Position numbers and translations under genes: made by a program. Below, piece after piece: positions 16,416 through 25,972 of a DNA stretch of 52,029 nucleotides. Below the pieces are notes generated by a model, which searched no databases, was not told the DNA's origin, and saw nothing but the letters and a program-made list of their open reading frames with translations. This DNA comes from Bacteroidaceae bacterium. GTDB lineage: Bacteria > Bacteroidota > Bacteroidia > Bacteroidales > Bacteroidaceae. The stretch is taken from positions 1 through 52,029 of the forward strand of contig JAGBGU010000060.1 of the NCBI GenBank assembly GCA_017935785.1. The letters run 5' to 3'. Numbering within the stretch: position 1 is the stretch's first letter; the number at the start of each line of letters is the position of its first letter.

Positions 16416-19400
16416 ATGCATACCAAGTTTTTCAATAATTTGCCCGGCAATACGCTTTTCGACAAGTTGAAAGGTATTGCGTCCGGAATGGACACATTTG
16501 ATCGTTTTCTTGCAGTTGTAGGTTTCTTCCGTTCATCGGGCTATTTTAAGTTGCGTAAGGAATTGGGAGATATATCCGAGATTAAAATCTTGGTAGGCAT
16601 CAACATCGATGATATTTTCCGCAAGCATAACAAGGCATTGATTATGCTTGCCGATGAGGAAAAAGCAAAGGAAATCTATCAGAACAGTTTTAGGGAAGAT
16701 GTGGTAAACGCACAGTATGCACCCGAAGTGGAGGAAGGTATTCTGCAAATGTGTGATGACCTTGTTACAGGGCGTTTGCAAATGCGAATCCATGCCACAA
16801 AGAATTTGCACGCCAAATTCTACCTGTGCCTACCGCAAAACCACAGCGAGCATAGTGATGGTTGGGTGATAATGGGTTCGTCCAATATCTCCGATTCGGG
16901 CTTGGGCATCAAGCAGCCGCCACAGTACGAACTCAACGTGGCAATGAAAGACTTTGATGATGTCAAGTATTGCTCCGATGAATTTTGGACATTGTGGAAC
17001 GAGGCAGTACCATTGACCACAGAAGATATCGAAGAGTACAAGAAAAAAACATATCTGGGCTATCAGCCTACACCATACGAACTGTACATCAAAGTGCTTA
17101 TCGATACTTTTGGAGACCAGGTGGAAGATGACTTCTCCATTCAGTTGCCAGATGGTGTCAAGGATTTGAAGTATCAGAAAGATGCCGTAATTCAAGGCTA
17201 TCAAATGCTGATGCGGCATAACGGTCTGTTCCTTGCCGATGTTGTGGGTTTGGGCAAGACGATGATTGCCACAATGATTGCCAAACGTTTTGTAGAGGCA
17301 AATGGAAAGAACACCAATATTCTTGTGGTCTATCCTCCTGCATTGGAAGATAACTGGAGAAACACATTCAAGCTGTTCGGCATCTACAAAAAGGCTCAGT
17401 TTGTCACCAATGGCAGTCTATCCAAAGTTCTTGAAGGCAAAGACAACTACAAGGACAAAGAGGAGTTCGACCTGATTATTGTGGATGAAGCACACGGATT
17501 CCGCAGCGACAGTTCTGGCAAATACGATGAACTGCAGAGAATATGCAAGTCGCCCTGCATGAATATGGGGTTATTGAAAAGCACTCAAAAGAAGGTGATG
17601 CTACTCTCAGCTACACCACTCAACAACCGCCCAGATGATTTGCAGAATCAGTTGTTGCTGTTCCAGAACAGCCAAAGCTGTACCATTGACGGAGTGCCCA
17701 ATCTTAAAGGTTTCTTCGCCCCGTTTATCTATGATTATAAAAAACTGATGCGTGAACGCGATCAGCGTGATGTTACCGCCGAAGTGGATAAAATCTATGA
17801 ACAGATACGCAGTAATGTTATTGACAAGGTAACAGTTCGCCGTACACGCAACAACATACTTAACGACCCTGACTACAAAGCCGACATCAAGTCGCAGAGA
17901 ATCATATTCCCCAATATTCTTCCACCAAACGAATTGGAATATATAATGGCCTCTGATACAAGTCGTCGATTCTATGAGACCTTGAAACAACTGACCGATG
18001 GCAAAACAGAAGAGAACCCAGAGGGTAAGGGACTTACTTATGCCCGTTATCGTGCAGTAGAGTTCTTGAAACCTGAATATCGCAATAAATACAAGAATGC
18101 GGCACATATCGGTCAGACTTTGGCAGCAATCTATCGTGTCCATATGGTTAAGCGATTGGAGAGCAGTTTCTATGCTTTCAAGAAGTCGCTGCGCACACTC
18201 CTTCGCATCACAACCGACATGATTAAGATGTTCGAGGAGGACAAGGTAATCATCGCACCCGACTTGAAGGTAAAGGACTTGCAGGCAAAGAATATGGAAC
18301 TTGATGAGATTATCGAGTATGCCATTACCAAGGGGTATGCAGTAGAGGACATCCTATTTCCAGCTGATGCCTTCAGTCCCGACTTCCTTGAAATGCTGCA
18401 TCACGACCGTAAGATTTTGGAACAGCTCAATGCCGATTGGAAAAACGAAAACTCAGACCCTAAATTCGACAAGTTCAGGGATAATCTTACTAATGCATTC
18501 TTTGACAAAGAGATAAATCCGTCTGGCAAGTTGGTGCTGTTTTCCGAAAGTGTGGACACCTTGAACTACTTGTACGGCAGAATAACGGACGAGTTAGGCC
18601 GTACAGATGTATTGATGGTAACGGCAGCCAACCGCAACCGTTTGGGGCAGACTATCAAAGAAAACTTTGATGCCAATTTTGACAGCGACGCTATGAGATA
18701 CAACATCATCATTACCTCAGACGTGTTGGCAGAAGGCGTGAACTTACACCGTTCCAATGTAATTGTCAATTACGATTCGCCTTGGAACGCCACCCGATTG
18801 ATGCAGCGCATAGGTCGTGTAAACCGTATCGGTTCGGTCGCCCCCAATATCTACAACTATATGTTCTATCCTTCGCAACAGGGCGATAAGGAGATTCAGT
18901 TATACAAGAATGCCCTTGTGAAATTGCAGGGTTTCCATTCGGCTTTCGGTGAAGATGCTCAAATCTACTCTAAGGAGGAGGTTGTAAAGGAGTTCCAAAT
19001 GTTTGATAACAATGTGAAGGACATTATTGACAAGAAAATTGCTCTATTGCGTGAGGTGCGCGAACTTTATCAAAATGACCGCGAACTGTACCGCAAAATT
19101 AAGGCTCTGCCAATGAAGAGCCGTGTGATGCGTGATACGGGCAAGCATAGCGGAAAGTCAGTCATCTTCGTCTCTTCTAATGTTAAGACTGAGTTCTATT
19201 TGGCTACTCCAACAGGTGTAGAGATCATTGACTTCCTTGAAGCAGTAAAATACCTCAAAGCAAAGCCAGAGGAACAACCGATACCTTTCTCTAATGAGGT
19301 GCAACATTACAAGCACGTAAACAATGCGTTGGCCCAATATACCACCGAGTATGTGGAGGCTGCCGATACATCATCTATCAACCGTACCGACCTTGACAAG

Positions 19401-19709
19401 ACCTCGCTCGAGGCCAATAAGTTCTTGCGCACCATCAAGCAGATAACAACAGACAGCGAACTGAAGTCGCAATGCGATGTATTGATGGGATATGTCAATG
19501 AAGGAATCTATGCCCAGCTGCCTCGCTACCTGAAAGCTTTGTCTCGTGAGTATAAGAACGACCGTGCAAAGATGAAGCAGGACGAGTATAGCCTGCAAAA
19601 CAAAATCTCGGAATTGCTTGGCGAATACCAGACAATGAACAAGGAGCAACGCCACGATGCCCAAGATATTTCCAATCCACAGATTATCATTTCTGAAAGT
19701 TTCGTATAG
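16416..19709 (+). CDS. PLD-nuclease/SNF2-helicase fusion, probable restriction or defence ATPase
   Basis: About 1097 residues from ATG 16416; a TTG nine codons upstream is possible. The N-terminal part is a phospholipase-D-type nuclease domain with LHAKFYL and VIMGSSNIS (H and K about residues 132-134, GSSN about 154-157), an HKD-like pair. A superfamily-2 helicase follows: Walker A ADVVGLGKT (about 274-282), DEAH (about 357-360), SATP (about 398-401), and motif VI MQRIGRVNRIGS near residue 800. Such proteins couple ATP-driven movement on DNA to cleavage. The adenine methyltransferase gene 99 bp downstream suggests a restriction-modification role. The usual BREX and DISARM partners are absent nearby. 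Confidence 0.85.
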   Translation: MHTKFFNNLPGNTLFDKLKGIASGMDTFDRFLAVVGFFRSSGYFKLRKELGDISEIKILVGINIDDIFRKHNKALIMLADEEKAKEIYQNSFREDVVNAQYAPEVEEGILQMCDDLVTGRLQMRIHATKNLHAKFYLCLPQNHSEHSDGWVIMGSSNISDSGLGIKQPPQYELNVAMKDFDDVKYCSDEFWTLWNEAVPLTTEDIEEYKKKTYLGYQPTPYELYIKVLIDTFGDQVEDDFSIQLPDGVKDLKYQKDAVIQGYQMLMRHNGLFLADVVGLGKTMIATMIAKRFVEANGKNTNILVVYPPALEDNWRNTFKLFGIYKKAQFVTNGSLSKVLEGKDNYKDKEEFDLIIVDEAHGFRSDSSGKYDELQRICKSPCMNMGLLKSTQKKVMLLSATPLNNRPDDLQNQLLLFQNSQSCTIDGVPNLKGFFAPFIYDYKKLMRERDQRDVTAEVDKIYEQIRSNVIDKVTVRRTRNNILNDPDYKADIKSQRIIFPNILPPNELEYIMASDTSRRFYETLKQLTDGKTEENPEGKGLTYARYRAVEFLKPEYRNKYKNAAHIGQTLAAIYRVHMVKRLESSFYAFKKSLRTLLRITTDMIKMFEEDKVIIAPDLKVKDLQAKNMELDEIIEYAITKGYAVEDILFPADAFSPDFLEMLHHDRKILEQLNADWKNENSDPKFDKFRDNLTNAFFDKEINPSGKLVLFSESVDTLNYLYGRITDELGRTDVLMVTAANRNRLGQTIKENFDANFDSDAMRYNIIITSDVLAEGVNLHRSNVIVNYDSPWNATRLMQRIGRVNRIGSVAPNIYNYMFYPSQQGDKEIQLYKNALVKLQGFHSAFGEDAQIYSKEEVVKEFQMFDNNVKDIIDKKIALLREVRELYQNDRELYRKIKALPMKSRVMRDTGKHSGKSVIFVSSNVKTEFYLATPTGVEIIDFLEAVKYLKAKPEEQPIPFSNEVQHYKHVNNALAQYTTEYVEAADTSSINRTDLDKTSLEANKFLRTIKQITTDSELKSQCDVLMGYVNEGIYAQLPRYLKALSREYKNDRAKMKQDEYSLQNKISELLGEYQTMNKEQRHDAQDISNPQIIISESFV

Positions 19710-19721
19710 CGAGTGCAGAAG

Positions 19722-19735
19722 GCAAGTTCACTTGC
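19722..19735. repeat. 14-bp palindrome between helicase and methyltransferase genes
   Basis: GCAAGT TC ACTTGC forms a small hairpin 13 bp after the helicase stop. No T-run follows, so it is not an intrinsic terminator and the two genes may still be cotranscribed. Confidence 0.4.
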
Positions 19736-19808
19736 ATTATGCCGAGCGTAAGAAAGTTCAACGCAGTTAAAGTTTTAAATAAATCACTCACTATAACCCA
19801 ATATTACT

Positions 19809-22800
19809 ATGGCAACCGCATATACACCTGATAGTTTGAGGAATCTGTTCCAGTCATCATTCAACTTGGCACAGTGGTATAGTTTCTTGCAACACTTTTT
19901 CAATGCAACGGAATTAAAAAGCACTCCCGAAAGAATCATTGAAAACACCTCGGATGAGGGTTACTATTTAGGAAATATAGACACTACTGACAGTTACCGT
20001 ATTGGTTTGTTTCATTACAAAATCCGTCAAGGCTCTGTTGCTAACAAGCGTGTCGGACTTCGTAATCTCGTAAAGTCATTCATTAATCCCACTTGGGGTG
20101 AGTTTGATGCGGCATTGGTAGTATTTGACAGTGGCGACCATTGGCGTTTGTCATTCATTTGTGATATTAAGGGAGAAGCAACATCGCCCAAGCGATATAC
20201 ATACGTTTTCGGCAATGATGATTTGCTGTACAGAACGCCCATTGAGCGCTTCAACTTCTTAAGGAAGAAAGGCATATCGTTTGAGAACTTGAAAACAGCC
20301 TTCTCCGTTGAAGCACTCTCTGATGAGTTCTTCGATAAGTACCGTGAGCAATATGCCGACTTTATCCAATATATTACAGGCAAGCGTTTCGTTAAGGTGG
20401 GTAGCAAATGGGAAGAAAAGGTGCTAGAGTCACCTAACGCTGCATTGATGCAAGCGTTTGACCATAACGAAAAGAAGATTCGTGACTATGTAAAGAAAAT
20501 GATGGGGCGAATCACATTCCTGCACTTCTTGCAACGTAAGGGCTGGATGTGCGGAGACCTCAACTATATGCAGAATATGTTTGAGAAATCGGCATACAAA
20601 AACGATTACCTTGATTCAGTCCTTGAACCGCTGTTCTTTGGTATCCTGAACACCAAACCTGCCGAGCGTGAAGCCTTGTTTACTGAATCTGGTTGGGATA
20701 AATCTCTGCTTAATGAGTGGCGCGATATACCTTATCTTAATGGTGGTTTGTTTGAGCGTGATGAGGAAGACGAACCCGAAAGTCGTTTCCCTGCCGAATA
20801 CTTCAAACGCCTGTTCCAATTCTTTAGCGAATACAACTTTACCATTGACGAGAATGATCCCAACGATGCCGAAGTGGGTGTCGATCCTGAAATGTTGGGT
20901 AAAATCTTTGAGAACTTACTTGAAGATAACAAGGACAAAGGCGCATTCTACACTCCCAAAGAGATTGTACGCTATATGTGCCAGGAATCGCTTATCGCCT
21001 ACCTTGAAACCAATACAAGTGTAGCAAAAGACAAGATTCGTCAGTTCGTACTTTCTCCAGAAGAGGGTGTAGCCGACATCCCAGAGAACAAAAAGCCTAA
21101 ACTTCTCGCGGCACTTGAAGAGGTTAAGATTTGCGACCCTGCTATTGGTTCGGGAGCATTCCCAATGGGTTTGCTTAATGAACTGCTGCATTGTCGTGAG
21201 GTGTTGAGTGGTGAACATTATGACCGTGCAGAAATCAAGAAGAGTATTATCCAAAACAACATCTATGGTGTGGACATTGAGAAAGGTGCAGTTGATATTG
21301 CCCGTTTGCGATTTTGGCTCTCTATTGTGGTAGATGAAGAGACACCATCGCCATTGCCTAACCTCGACTATAAGATTATGCAAGGCAACTCGCTTATTGA
21401 GAGTTTTATGGGTGTGGATTTGAGCAAACTGACATACGAAAAGCAACACAAGAAGGACAAGGGCGAAATATTGCTTTTTGATGACGAAAAGAACCGTCTG
21501 CAAAAACTTGTCTCACAGTTACTGTCTTCGTATTATTCTTGCTCCGACCACGACAAGAAAATTAAACTGAGAAAGGAAATTGCAGAAACCATCAATAAGC
21601 AATTAGAGGCACAAGCATATAACCCGGCAATTCTACGCGAACTTAAAAACATCGACCCATCTGAAAATAACAAATTCTTCCTCTGGCATACTTGGTTTAG
21701 CGATGTGTTTAACAGAGAGGATAAAGAAGGATTTGATATTGTGATTGGTAATCCACCGTATGTTAATATTGCAAACATAAAGGACGAAACTCTGCGAAAA
21801 ATATACCAACGGTATTACAAAACTATAAGAAATAAAAGTGATTTATATAGCATATTCACAGAAAGAGCTCATTGGTTATTGAGAGAAAAAGGAATATGCT
21901 CATTTATTTTTTCAAATAGTTGGATGGGAACTGACAGCTTCTCTATATTTAGACAATTTTTGGTTCATGAAACAAAAATTATAAAATTAACTGATTTGCC
22001 TAATAGAGTTTTTGAAACAGCTCAAGTAAAAACTTGCATTATTTTATTTGCCAAAGAAAAGGTTGAAAACAACTCAATTGTATTATGTAACTATGATGGA
22101 CTACAATTTTCAACAATGAATCATGTTTTGACATACAATGGTATTAGAAAATATGAGAATTATCCTTTTTCATTTGAACAAGGTATAGATTTGGCCAAGA
22201 TTAAAACTATAACATTAGGTGAGATTGCTAAATTTTCTCTAGGAATTAAGACTAGCAACGATAAAAAATTTATAAGTTCTGTACCTTTTCAGAATGATAA
22301 CTATAAACTGATAAGAGGAAGAAATATTCAAAGATATGGTTACCCAGTCAGTAACGAATGGATATGGTATAGGCCCGATTTGTTTATGGAAAAAGCAGGT
22401 TCAGGAGCAAGAAAGTTGGAATATTTCCTTACTGACACAAAAATCATTATCCAAGATATAGGAACTGAAATTTGTGCAACTATTGATAAAGACAAACTTT
22501 TATGTAATGATACTATAAATTTGATCTATCAAGTAGATAAAAATTATTCTTTTGAATATATTTTGGGATTGCTTAATTCAAAAGCTATCCGTTTTTGGCA
22601 TAAAAAAGTTTTTCCAGAGGGACTCCATATTAAAAAATACCAATTAATGGCAATTCCTATTGCTGATGTCTCATGTGATGTCCAAGAATTAATTGTTAAG
22701 TTGGTTTCTAAAATTTTGGCGAATAGAAAGCAAAACCCACAATCTGACATAACAGAAATAGAGAAACAGATAAACGAAATTATTTATCGTATATACGACT

Positions 22801-22841
22801 TAACAGATGCCGAAATTAAAACCATCGAACAATGCTTCTAA
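19809..22841 (+). CDS. Eco57I-type N6-adenine DNA methyltransferase
   Basis: A 1010-residue class-I methyltransferase. DKGAFYTPKEIVRYM (about residues 377-391) precedes the SAM-binding motif DPAIGSGAF (443-451) and the catalytic NPPY (648-651, in DIVIGNPPYVNI). The C-terminal third is the likely target-recognition domain. No nuclease motif is evident, so cleavage probably rests with the PLD-helicase encoded upstream. Base composition changes sharply within the gene: up to about 21.7 kb it resembles the helicase gene, while the rest (recognition part) is strongly AT-rich like the genes after it. This fits exchange of the recognition domain by recombination. Confidence 0.88.
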   Translation: MATAYTPDSLRNLFQSSFNLAQWYSFLQHFFNATELKSTPERIIENTSDEGYYLGNIDTTDSYRIGLFHYKIRQGSVANKRVGLRNLVKSFINPTWGEFDAALVVFDSGDHWRLSFICDIKGEATSPKRYTYVFGNDDLLYRTPIERFNFLRKKGISFENLKTAFSVEALSDEFFDKYREQYADFIQYITGKRFVKVGSKWEEKVLESPNAALMQAFDHNEKKIRDYVKKMMGRITFLHFLQRKGWMCGDLNYMQNMFEKSAYKNDYLDSVLEPLFFGILNTKPAEREALFTESGWDKSLLNEWRDIPYLNGGLFERDEEDEPESRFPAEYFKRLFQFFSEYNFTIDENDPNDAEVGVDPEMLGKIFENLLEDNKDKGAFYTPKEIVRYMCQESLIAYLETNTSVAKDKIRQFVLSPEEGVADIPENKKPKLLAALEEVKICDPAIGSGAFPMGLLNELLHCREVLSGEHYDRAEIKKSIIQNNIYGVDIEKGAVDIARLRFWLSIVVDEETPSPLPNLDYKIMQGNSLIESFMGVDLSKLTYEKQHKKDKGEILLFDDEKNRLQKLVSQLLSSYYSCSDHDKKIKLRKEIAETINKQLEAQAYNPAILRELKNIDPSENNKFFLWHTWFSDVFNREDKEGFDIVIGNPPYVNIANIKDETLRKIYQRYYKTIRNKSDLYSIFTERAHWLLREKGICSFIFSNSWMGTDSFSIFRQFLVHETKIIKLTDLPNRVFETAQVKTCIILFAKEKVENNSIVLCNYDGLQFSTMNHVLTYNGIRKYENYPFSFEQGIDLAKIKTITLGEIAKFSLGIKTSNDKKFISSVPFQNDNYKLIRGRNIQRYGYPVSNEWIWYRPDLFMEKAGSGARKLEYFLTDTKIIIQDIGTEICATIDKDKLLCNDTINLIYQVDKNYSFEYILGLLNSKAIRFWHKKVFPEGLHIKKYQLMAIPIADVSCDVQELIVKLVSKILANRKQNPQSDITEIEKQINEIIYRIYDLTDAEIKTIEQCF

Positions 22842-22875
22842 ATATGACAATAGCCTGCGGGAGTGTAGGCTATTA

Positions 22876-23667
22876 CTATATAGTTCGAGGAATTATTATT
22901 GAGGATTTTATATGTTGAGTGCATCTCCCCGCAGAAAATAGTTTGGGTTTGGATTTAAAATCAATAATTTGAGTATTGCCAAAAATAGAGTCACCGAGCC
23001 AATCCATAAAATTAGTAAGATTGTTCTTTTGCTTCTCAAGCCTGGTTATGATATCATCAAAAGTTGGAGTGTGAGGATATAGCCATTCAGTTGTAAATGT
23101 AAGCAAGTCATCTTGTAGGCATTCAACATATGCTACTTTATCATGTTTTAAAATATCAGACGCAACGAATCCTCCTTGATGTTTTATATTATTTGCCCAT
23201 TGCCTAATACCATAGTCTGGGTTGGAGGCAAAATTTATGTAATTATCGAACTCTTTAAAAAATTCTTTAGCATTATTGTTAGTTTGCTTTAATCGGTCAA
23301 TATCTTCAAAAAAGACTGTTTTTTGAAAAGTATTTCCTTTCCTTTCATCTTTTTTGCACTTATCTTTGAGTACTTTTTTATACTCTTCGCCAGAGGTTAT
23401 TTTTTCAAAAAAGTCAAATGCGAAATATATTATCTGTAATGGATAATCATAGCAAGAATTAAATCCGATAATAGCTTCTTTTAGGAAATAGAATTTTTTG
23501 TAGATGTTTGTTTGTTTTTGAGCTTCTTCAAATGAAAATTCTGCTGCATTATAAGAGTTGCTCATATCGTAAAACTTATAGACAGCAATTGCTCGACCTA
23601 AATCGTTTGTACTTAGGTATTCCATTATATTTTGGATGTTGCATCTGTCTTTAAAAATATAAGGCAT
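22876..23667 (-). CDS. Helical protein of unknown function, HEPN-like in places
   Basis: Encodes 263 residues, mostly helical and rich in K, N and F. I do not recognise a confirmed family. The stretch YGIRQWANNIKHQGGF (about residues 152-167) recalls the N-x-I-K-H segment of some HEPN-domain proteins (Cthe_2314-like), but the exact R-x4-6-H catalytic pattern of toxic HEPN RNases is not clearly met (R and H are 7 residues apart). It lies downstream of the SIR2-domain gene on the same strand, 103 bp away, and is equally AT-rich, so the two probably arrived together. It ends 34 bp from the convergent methyltransferase gene. Confidence 0.6.
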   Translation of the reverse strand: MPYIFKDRCNIQNIMEYLSTNDLGRAIAVYKFYDMSNSYNAAEFSFEEAQKQTNIYKKFYFLKEAIIGFNSCYDYPLQIIYFAFDFFEKITSGEEYKKVLKDKCKKDERKGNTFQKTVFFEDIDRLKQTNNNAKEFFKEFDNYINFASNPDYGIRQWANNIKHQGGFVASDILKHDKVAYVECLQDDLLTFTTEWLYPHTPTFDDIITRLEKQKNNLTNFMDWLGDSIFGNTQIIDFKSKPKLFSAGRCTQHIKSSIIIPRTI

Positions 23668-23716
23668 AGTGTTTGAAAATAAATTTATTAGATTATTGTG
23701 AACACTTATTTCTTAT

Positions 23717-23740
23717 ATCTTATCTCTTTTGTGATAAGAT
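23717..23740 (-). terminator. Hairpin between the SIR2 and helical-protein genes
   Basis: ATCTTATC (23717-23724) and GATAAGAT (23733-23740) form an 8-bp stem with loop TCTTTTGT. It lies 30 bp beyond the SIR2 stop on the minus strand. A-rich and T-rich flanks on both sides make the direction uncertain. It could lower expression of the second gene relative to the first. Confidence 0.4.
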
Positions 23741-23770
23741 TTATGGATAGCGGCTGAGAATGTAAGTCTA

Positions 23771-25270
23771 TTATTGATATTTCTTTTTATCAAATAGACA
23801 AAGTAATCTTCTATAATCGCTTTCCTTACGCATCTCGGATGGAACGTTCTTCAAGAATTTCTCAACCTCATCTAATGATATTTGTCCTATACTTACTCCA
23901 TACATTATCGCACGATGTTTATATGACTCTGCTATTGTATCATCTTTATTAATATCTAAGATTGATGTGTGAGAATGTTTCCTTTCATTACATTTGTTGC
24001 GAATAAAATTCGCAAGATTTTTTGTTTGAATTGATTTTAGATGATCTACATTGTCTATTTGTTGACAAATTTTAGAAAATCCATAGATGGGGAAATATTG
24101 AGCATCACTGATAGATTGCTTGTTTACTAATGAAATTAAAGAAGAATTAGCCTCCTCTATTATAGTGAAATAATTCTGAATCATCTCTGGTATTGTTAAA
24201 TACTGATATTTTAAGGTCCTATCAGAACCAATAGCCAAAATTCGGTCACTATTCTTTAACTCATCTATATTCTCAGTAATCATAACCTTAATTGAACCGC
24301 CAGCATATATTTCCTTCACAATAGATTGGACTTTACGTACATCCATTGCAGATATTGGTAGATTTATATTTGCTAAATGTTTGTATAGCTCACAGTAATC
24401 ATCTGTTTTTAATTTATTTATCCGAATATTGCTATTCTTTACAACAATGTCATGGTCTGTTATTTCGTGATTAGTAGAACCGCAATCGTATTCAACAAGT
24501 AGAAAATTTTGACGGATTTTTTCAGCTTCAGGAGTATTTAATGGGATATACGAAAAGATTGTTTTTAATACTTGTTGGATATTCTCATCTCCTATCCCAT
24601 AGCCTAAAAATATAATTGGATTATGAATAAAAATTGATAACATTTGAGCCCGAATCAGTTCATACTGCTCATTAAATTTCTTATAATCATCAGTCGTTAT
24701 GATTATTTTTGAAATGTCTGTTACACATCCATGAATCTTATAGATAGATCCATACGGATTGCTTAGTAAAATATCATTACCAACCAAAGGGTTAAATTCA
24801 AAGACTTTCTCAATGAATTGGTCATAGTTTGTTGTTATAATGGAGCCAATATTTTTTCGAGCTCGTTTGAGTTCATTTAGTTCTTCTTCTAATCCTTCTT
24901 TAAGAGTTAGATCTCCTACAAGTTTTGCTATATATATTTTGAAACGACTTAATGTAACGCCATTTCTCATACTTTCATAGAAGGTGTCATTAATTTCTTT
25001 AAAGATTCCATTCCTATCTCTCTCTAAAGCAGAGTTAAATTCTGTTTCTATTTCCGTCGCTACTTGCTCAAACGGACAGTATCCGTTGGGTTGAGTACAT
25101 CTTGCTTTTATATCTAAATATTTTTCATCACTACCCCATAAATCCTCACAAACTTTGCTGAGCAAAGCATTCCATGTATAAGTGTTTTTAAGATATCTAA
25201 ATGAAAATCCAGACCCGATAAACAAAACCGGATGATTGTTAAAGTTAGCTATAAAATCTCTAATATGCAT
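23771..25270 (-). CDS. SIR2-domain protein, putative anti-phage NADase
   Basis: A 499-residue protein with an N-terminal SIR2 fold (about residues 1-290): GSGFS (19-23) for NAD binding, ITTNYD (145-150) with the conserved N148, KIHG (178-181) with H180, and FLGYGIGDEN (221-230). In the defence protein ThsA the equivalent Asn and His catalyse NAD+ cleavage, which aborts infection. There is no zinc-binding CxxC set as in true deacetylases. The C-terminal half is helical and unrecognised, possibly a sensor. The very AT-rich composition and position beside a restriction-modification-like pair support a defence role; activity is inferred. Confidence 0.82.
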   Translation of the reverse strand: MHIRDFIANFNNHPVLFIGSGFSFRYLKNTYTWNALLSKVCEDLWGSDEKYLDIKARCTQPNGYCPFEQVATEIETEFNSALERDRNGIFKEINDTFYESMRNGVTLSRFKIYIAKLVGDLTLKEGLEEELNELKRARKNIGSIITTNYDQFIEKVFEFNPLVGNDILLSNPYGSIYKIHGCVTDISKIIITTDDYKKFNEQYELIRAQMLSIFIHNPIIFLGYGIGDENIQQVLKTIFSYIPLNTPEAEKIRQNFLLVEYDCGSTNHEITDHDIVVKNSNIRINKLKTDDYCELYKHLANINLPISAMDVRKVQSIVKEIYAGGSIKVMITENIDELKNSDRILAIGSDRTLKYQYLTIPEMIQNYFTIIEEANSSLISLVNKQSISDAQYFPIYGFSKICQQIDNVDHLKSIQTKNLANFIRNKCNERKHSHTSILDINKDDTIAESYKHRAIMYGVSIGQISLDEVEKFLKNVPSEMRKESDYRRLLCLFDKKKYQ

Positions 25271-25433
25271 AATCCAAAAGTTTTTACGTTTCTTCTATTG
25301 CTTCAAGCATCCTATCGGAACAATGTAAATTCAATCTTTAGGAGGGTGATAGCATTTTATCAAATTTTTGCCTACAAGTTTGATTTTTATATTTTCGGTA
25401 ATTTGGTGCAGATCTGTTCGGTGGTTTGACTCT

Positions 25434-25627
25434 TTACATAACTCTCACTCGTTCTTGCAACTCTTTCATTTTCTGTATAAGTGCATCAAACTCTAATGAT
25501 TCACCATAAATGAAGATCCGTCTCATATCGGCATAGTCATCTTGCCATGCCTCCATGGCCGACTCCTCTGCAATGCTTCTATATGTTGCCTGAGAGTCAT
25601 ACCATCTATTAAATATTCATTAGCCAT
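25434..25627 (-). pseudogene. Frameshifted small protein gene
   Basis: From ATG 25627 the frame reads MANEYLIDGMTLRQHIEAL and then runs into a stop. Shifting the frame by one base at about 25568-25574 restores EESAMEAWQDDYADMRR and continues to TAA at 25436-25434, ending ELQERVRVM. Together the two halves make a smooth acidic protein of about 64 residues, so one base appears to have been lost. A -7 box and AAAGG before the ATG show a once-functional gene. I do not know its function; its size fits an antitoxin or small regulatory protein. Confidence 0.65.
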
Positions 25628-25660
25628 ACTACCTTTGAAATTTTGATGATTTTTCAAATG

Positions 25661-25668
25661 CAAAGATA
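25661..25668 (-). promoter_or_regulatory. -7 box of the frameshifted small gene
   Basis: TATCTTTG on the minus strand is an exact match to the -7 consensus, about 33 nt upstream of ATG 25627, with AAAGG before the start codon. Confidence 0.5.
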
Positions 25669-25972
25669 CAGAAAGGATTTAAATAAATGATAAATTATCA
25701 AGTAATAAAATCGCTTTTAATCGAAAAACGCTTTTTCTGTAAAAGCAATAAGAATGCTGTCTTCTTTATTTAAAGATATTGGTATCCGGTAAGCATCTGC
25801 AAGGGTTCTAGGATTAAAAGACTCTACCAACGCTATTCGGGGATGAACCTAAAAATTTTTAAAATTCGGTAATTTGGCGAAAAAGGCAACAGGCTGCGCT
25901 GGCTATTGGATACAAATGCGTCGGCCAACGCAACAGTATGTGTTGGCCGACGCACTATGATACAATGGAATT

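Larger units (their letters stand above)
25271..25972. other. Gene-poor AT-rich debris region
   Basis: Holds no intact gene. A frameshifted small gene lies at 25434-25627 with its promoter at 25661-25668. A second remnant is open on the minus strand from 25848 to 25717 (about 43 codons, ending TEKAFFD then stop) with no start codon and a stop just before it. The 13-bp direct repeat TTCGGTAATTTGG occurs at 25394-25406 and 25865-25877, flanking both remnants. This looks like an old insertion or deletion boundary of the island. Confidence 0.5.

Noticed and set aside
16416..22841. DISARM or BREX system.
   Set aside because: The hallmark genes (drmB, drmC as a separate PLD gene, pglZ, brxC) are not in the window; only the PLD-helicase and methyltransferase are present.
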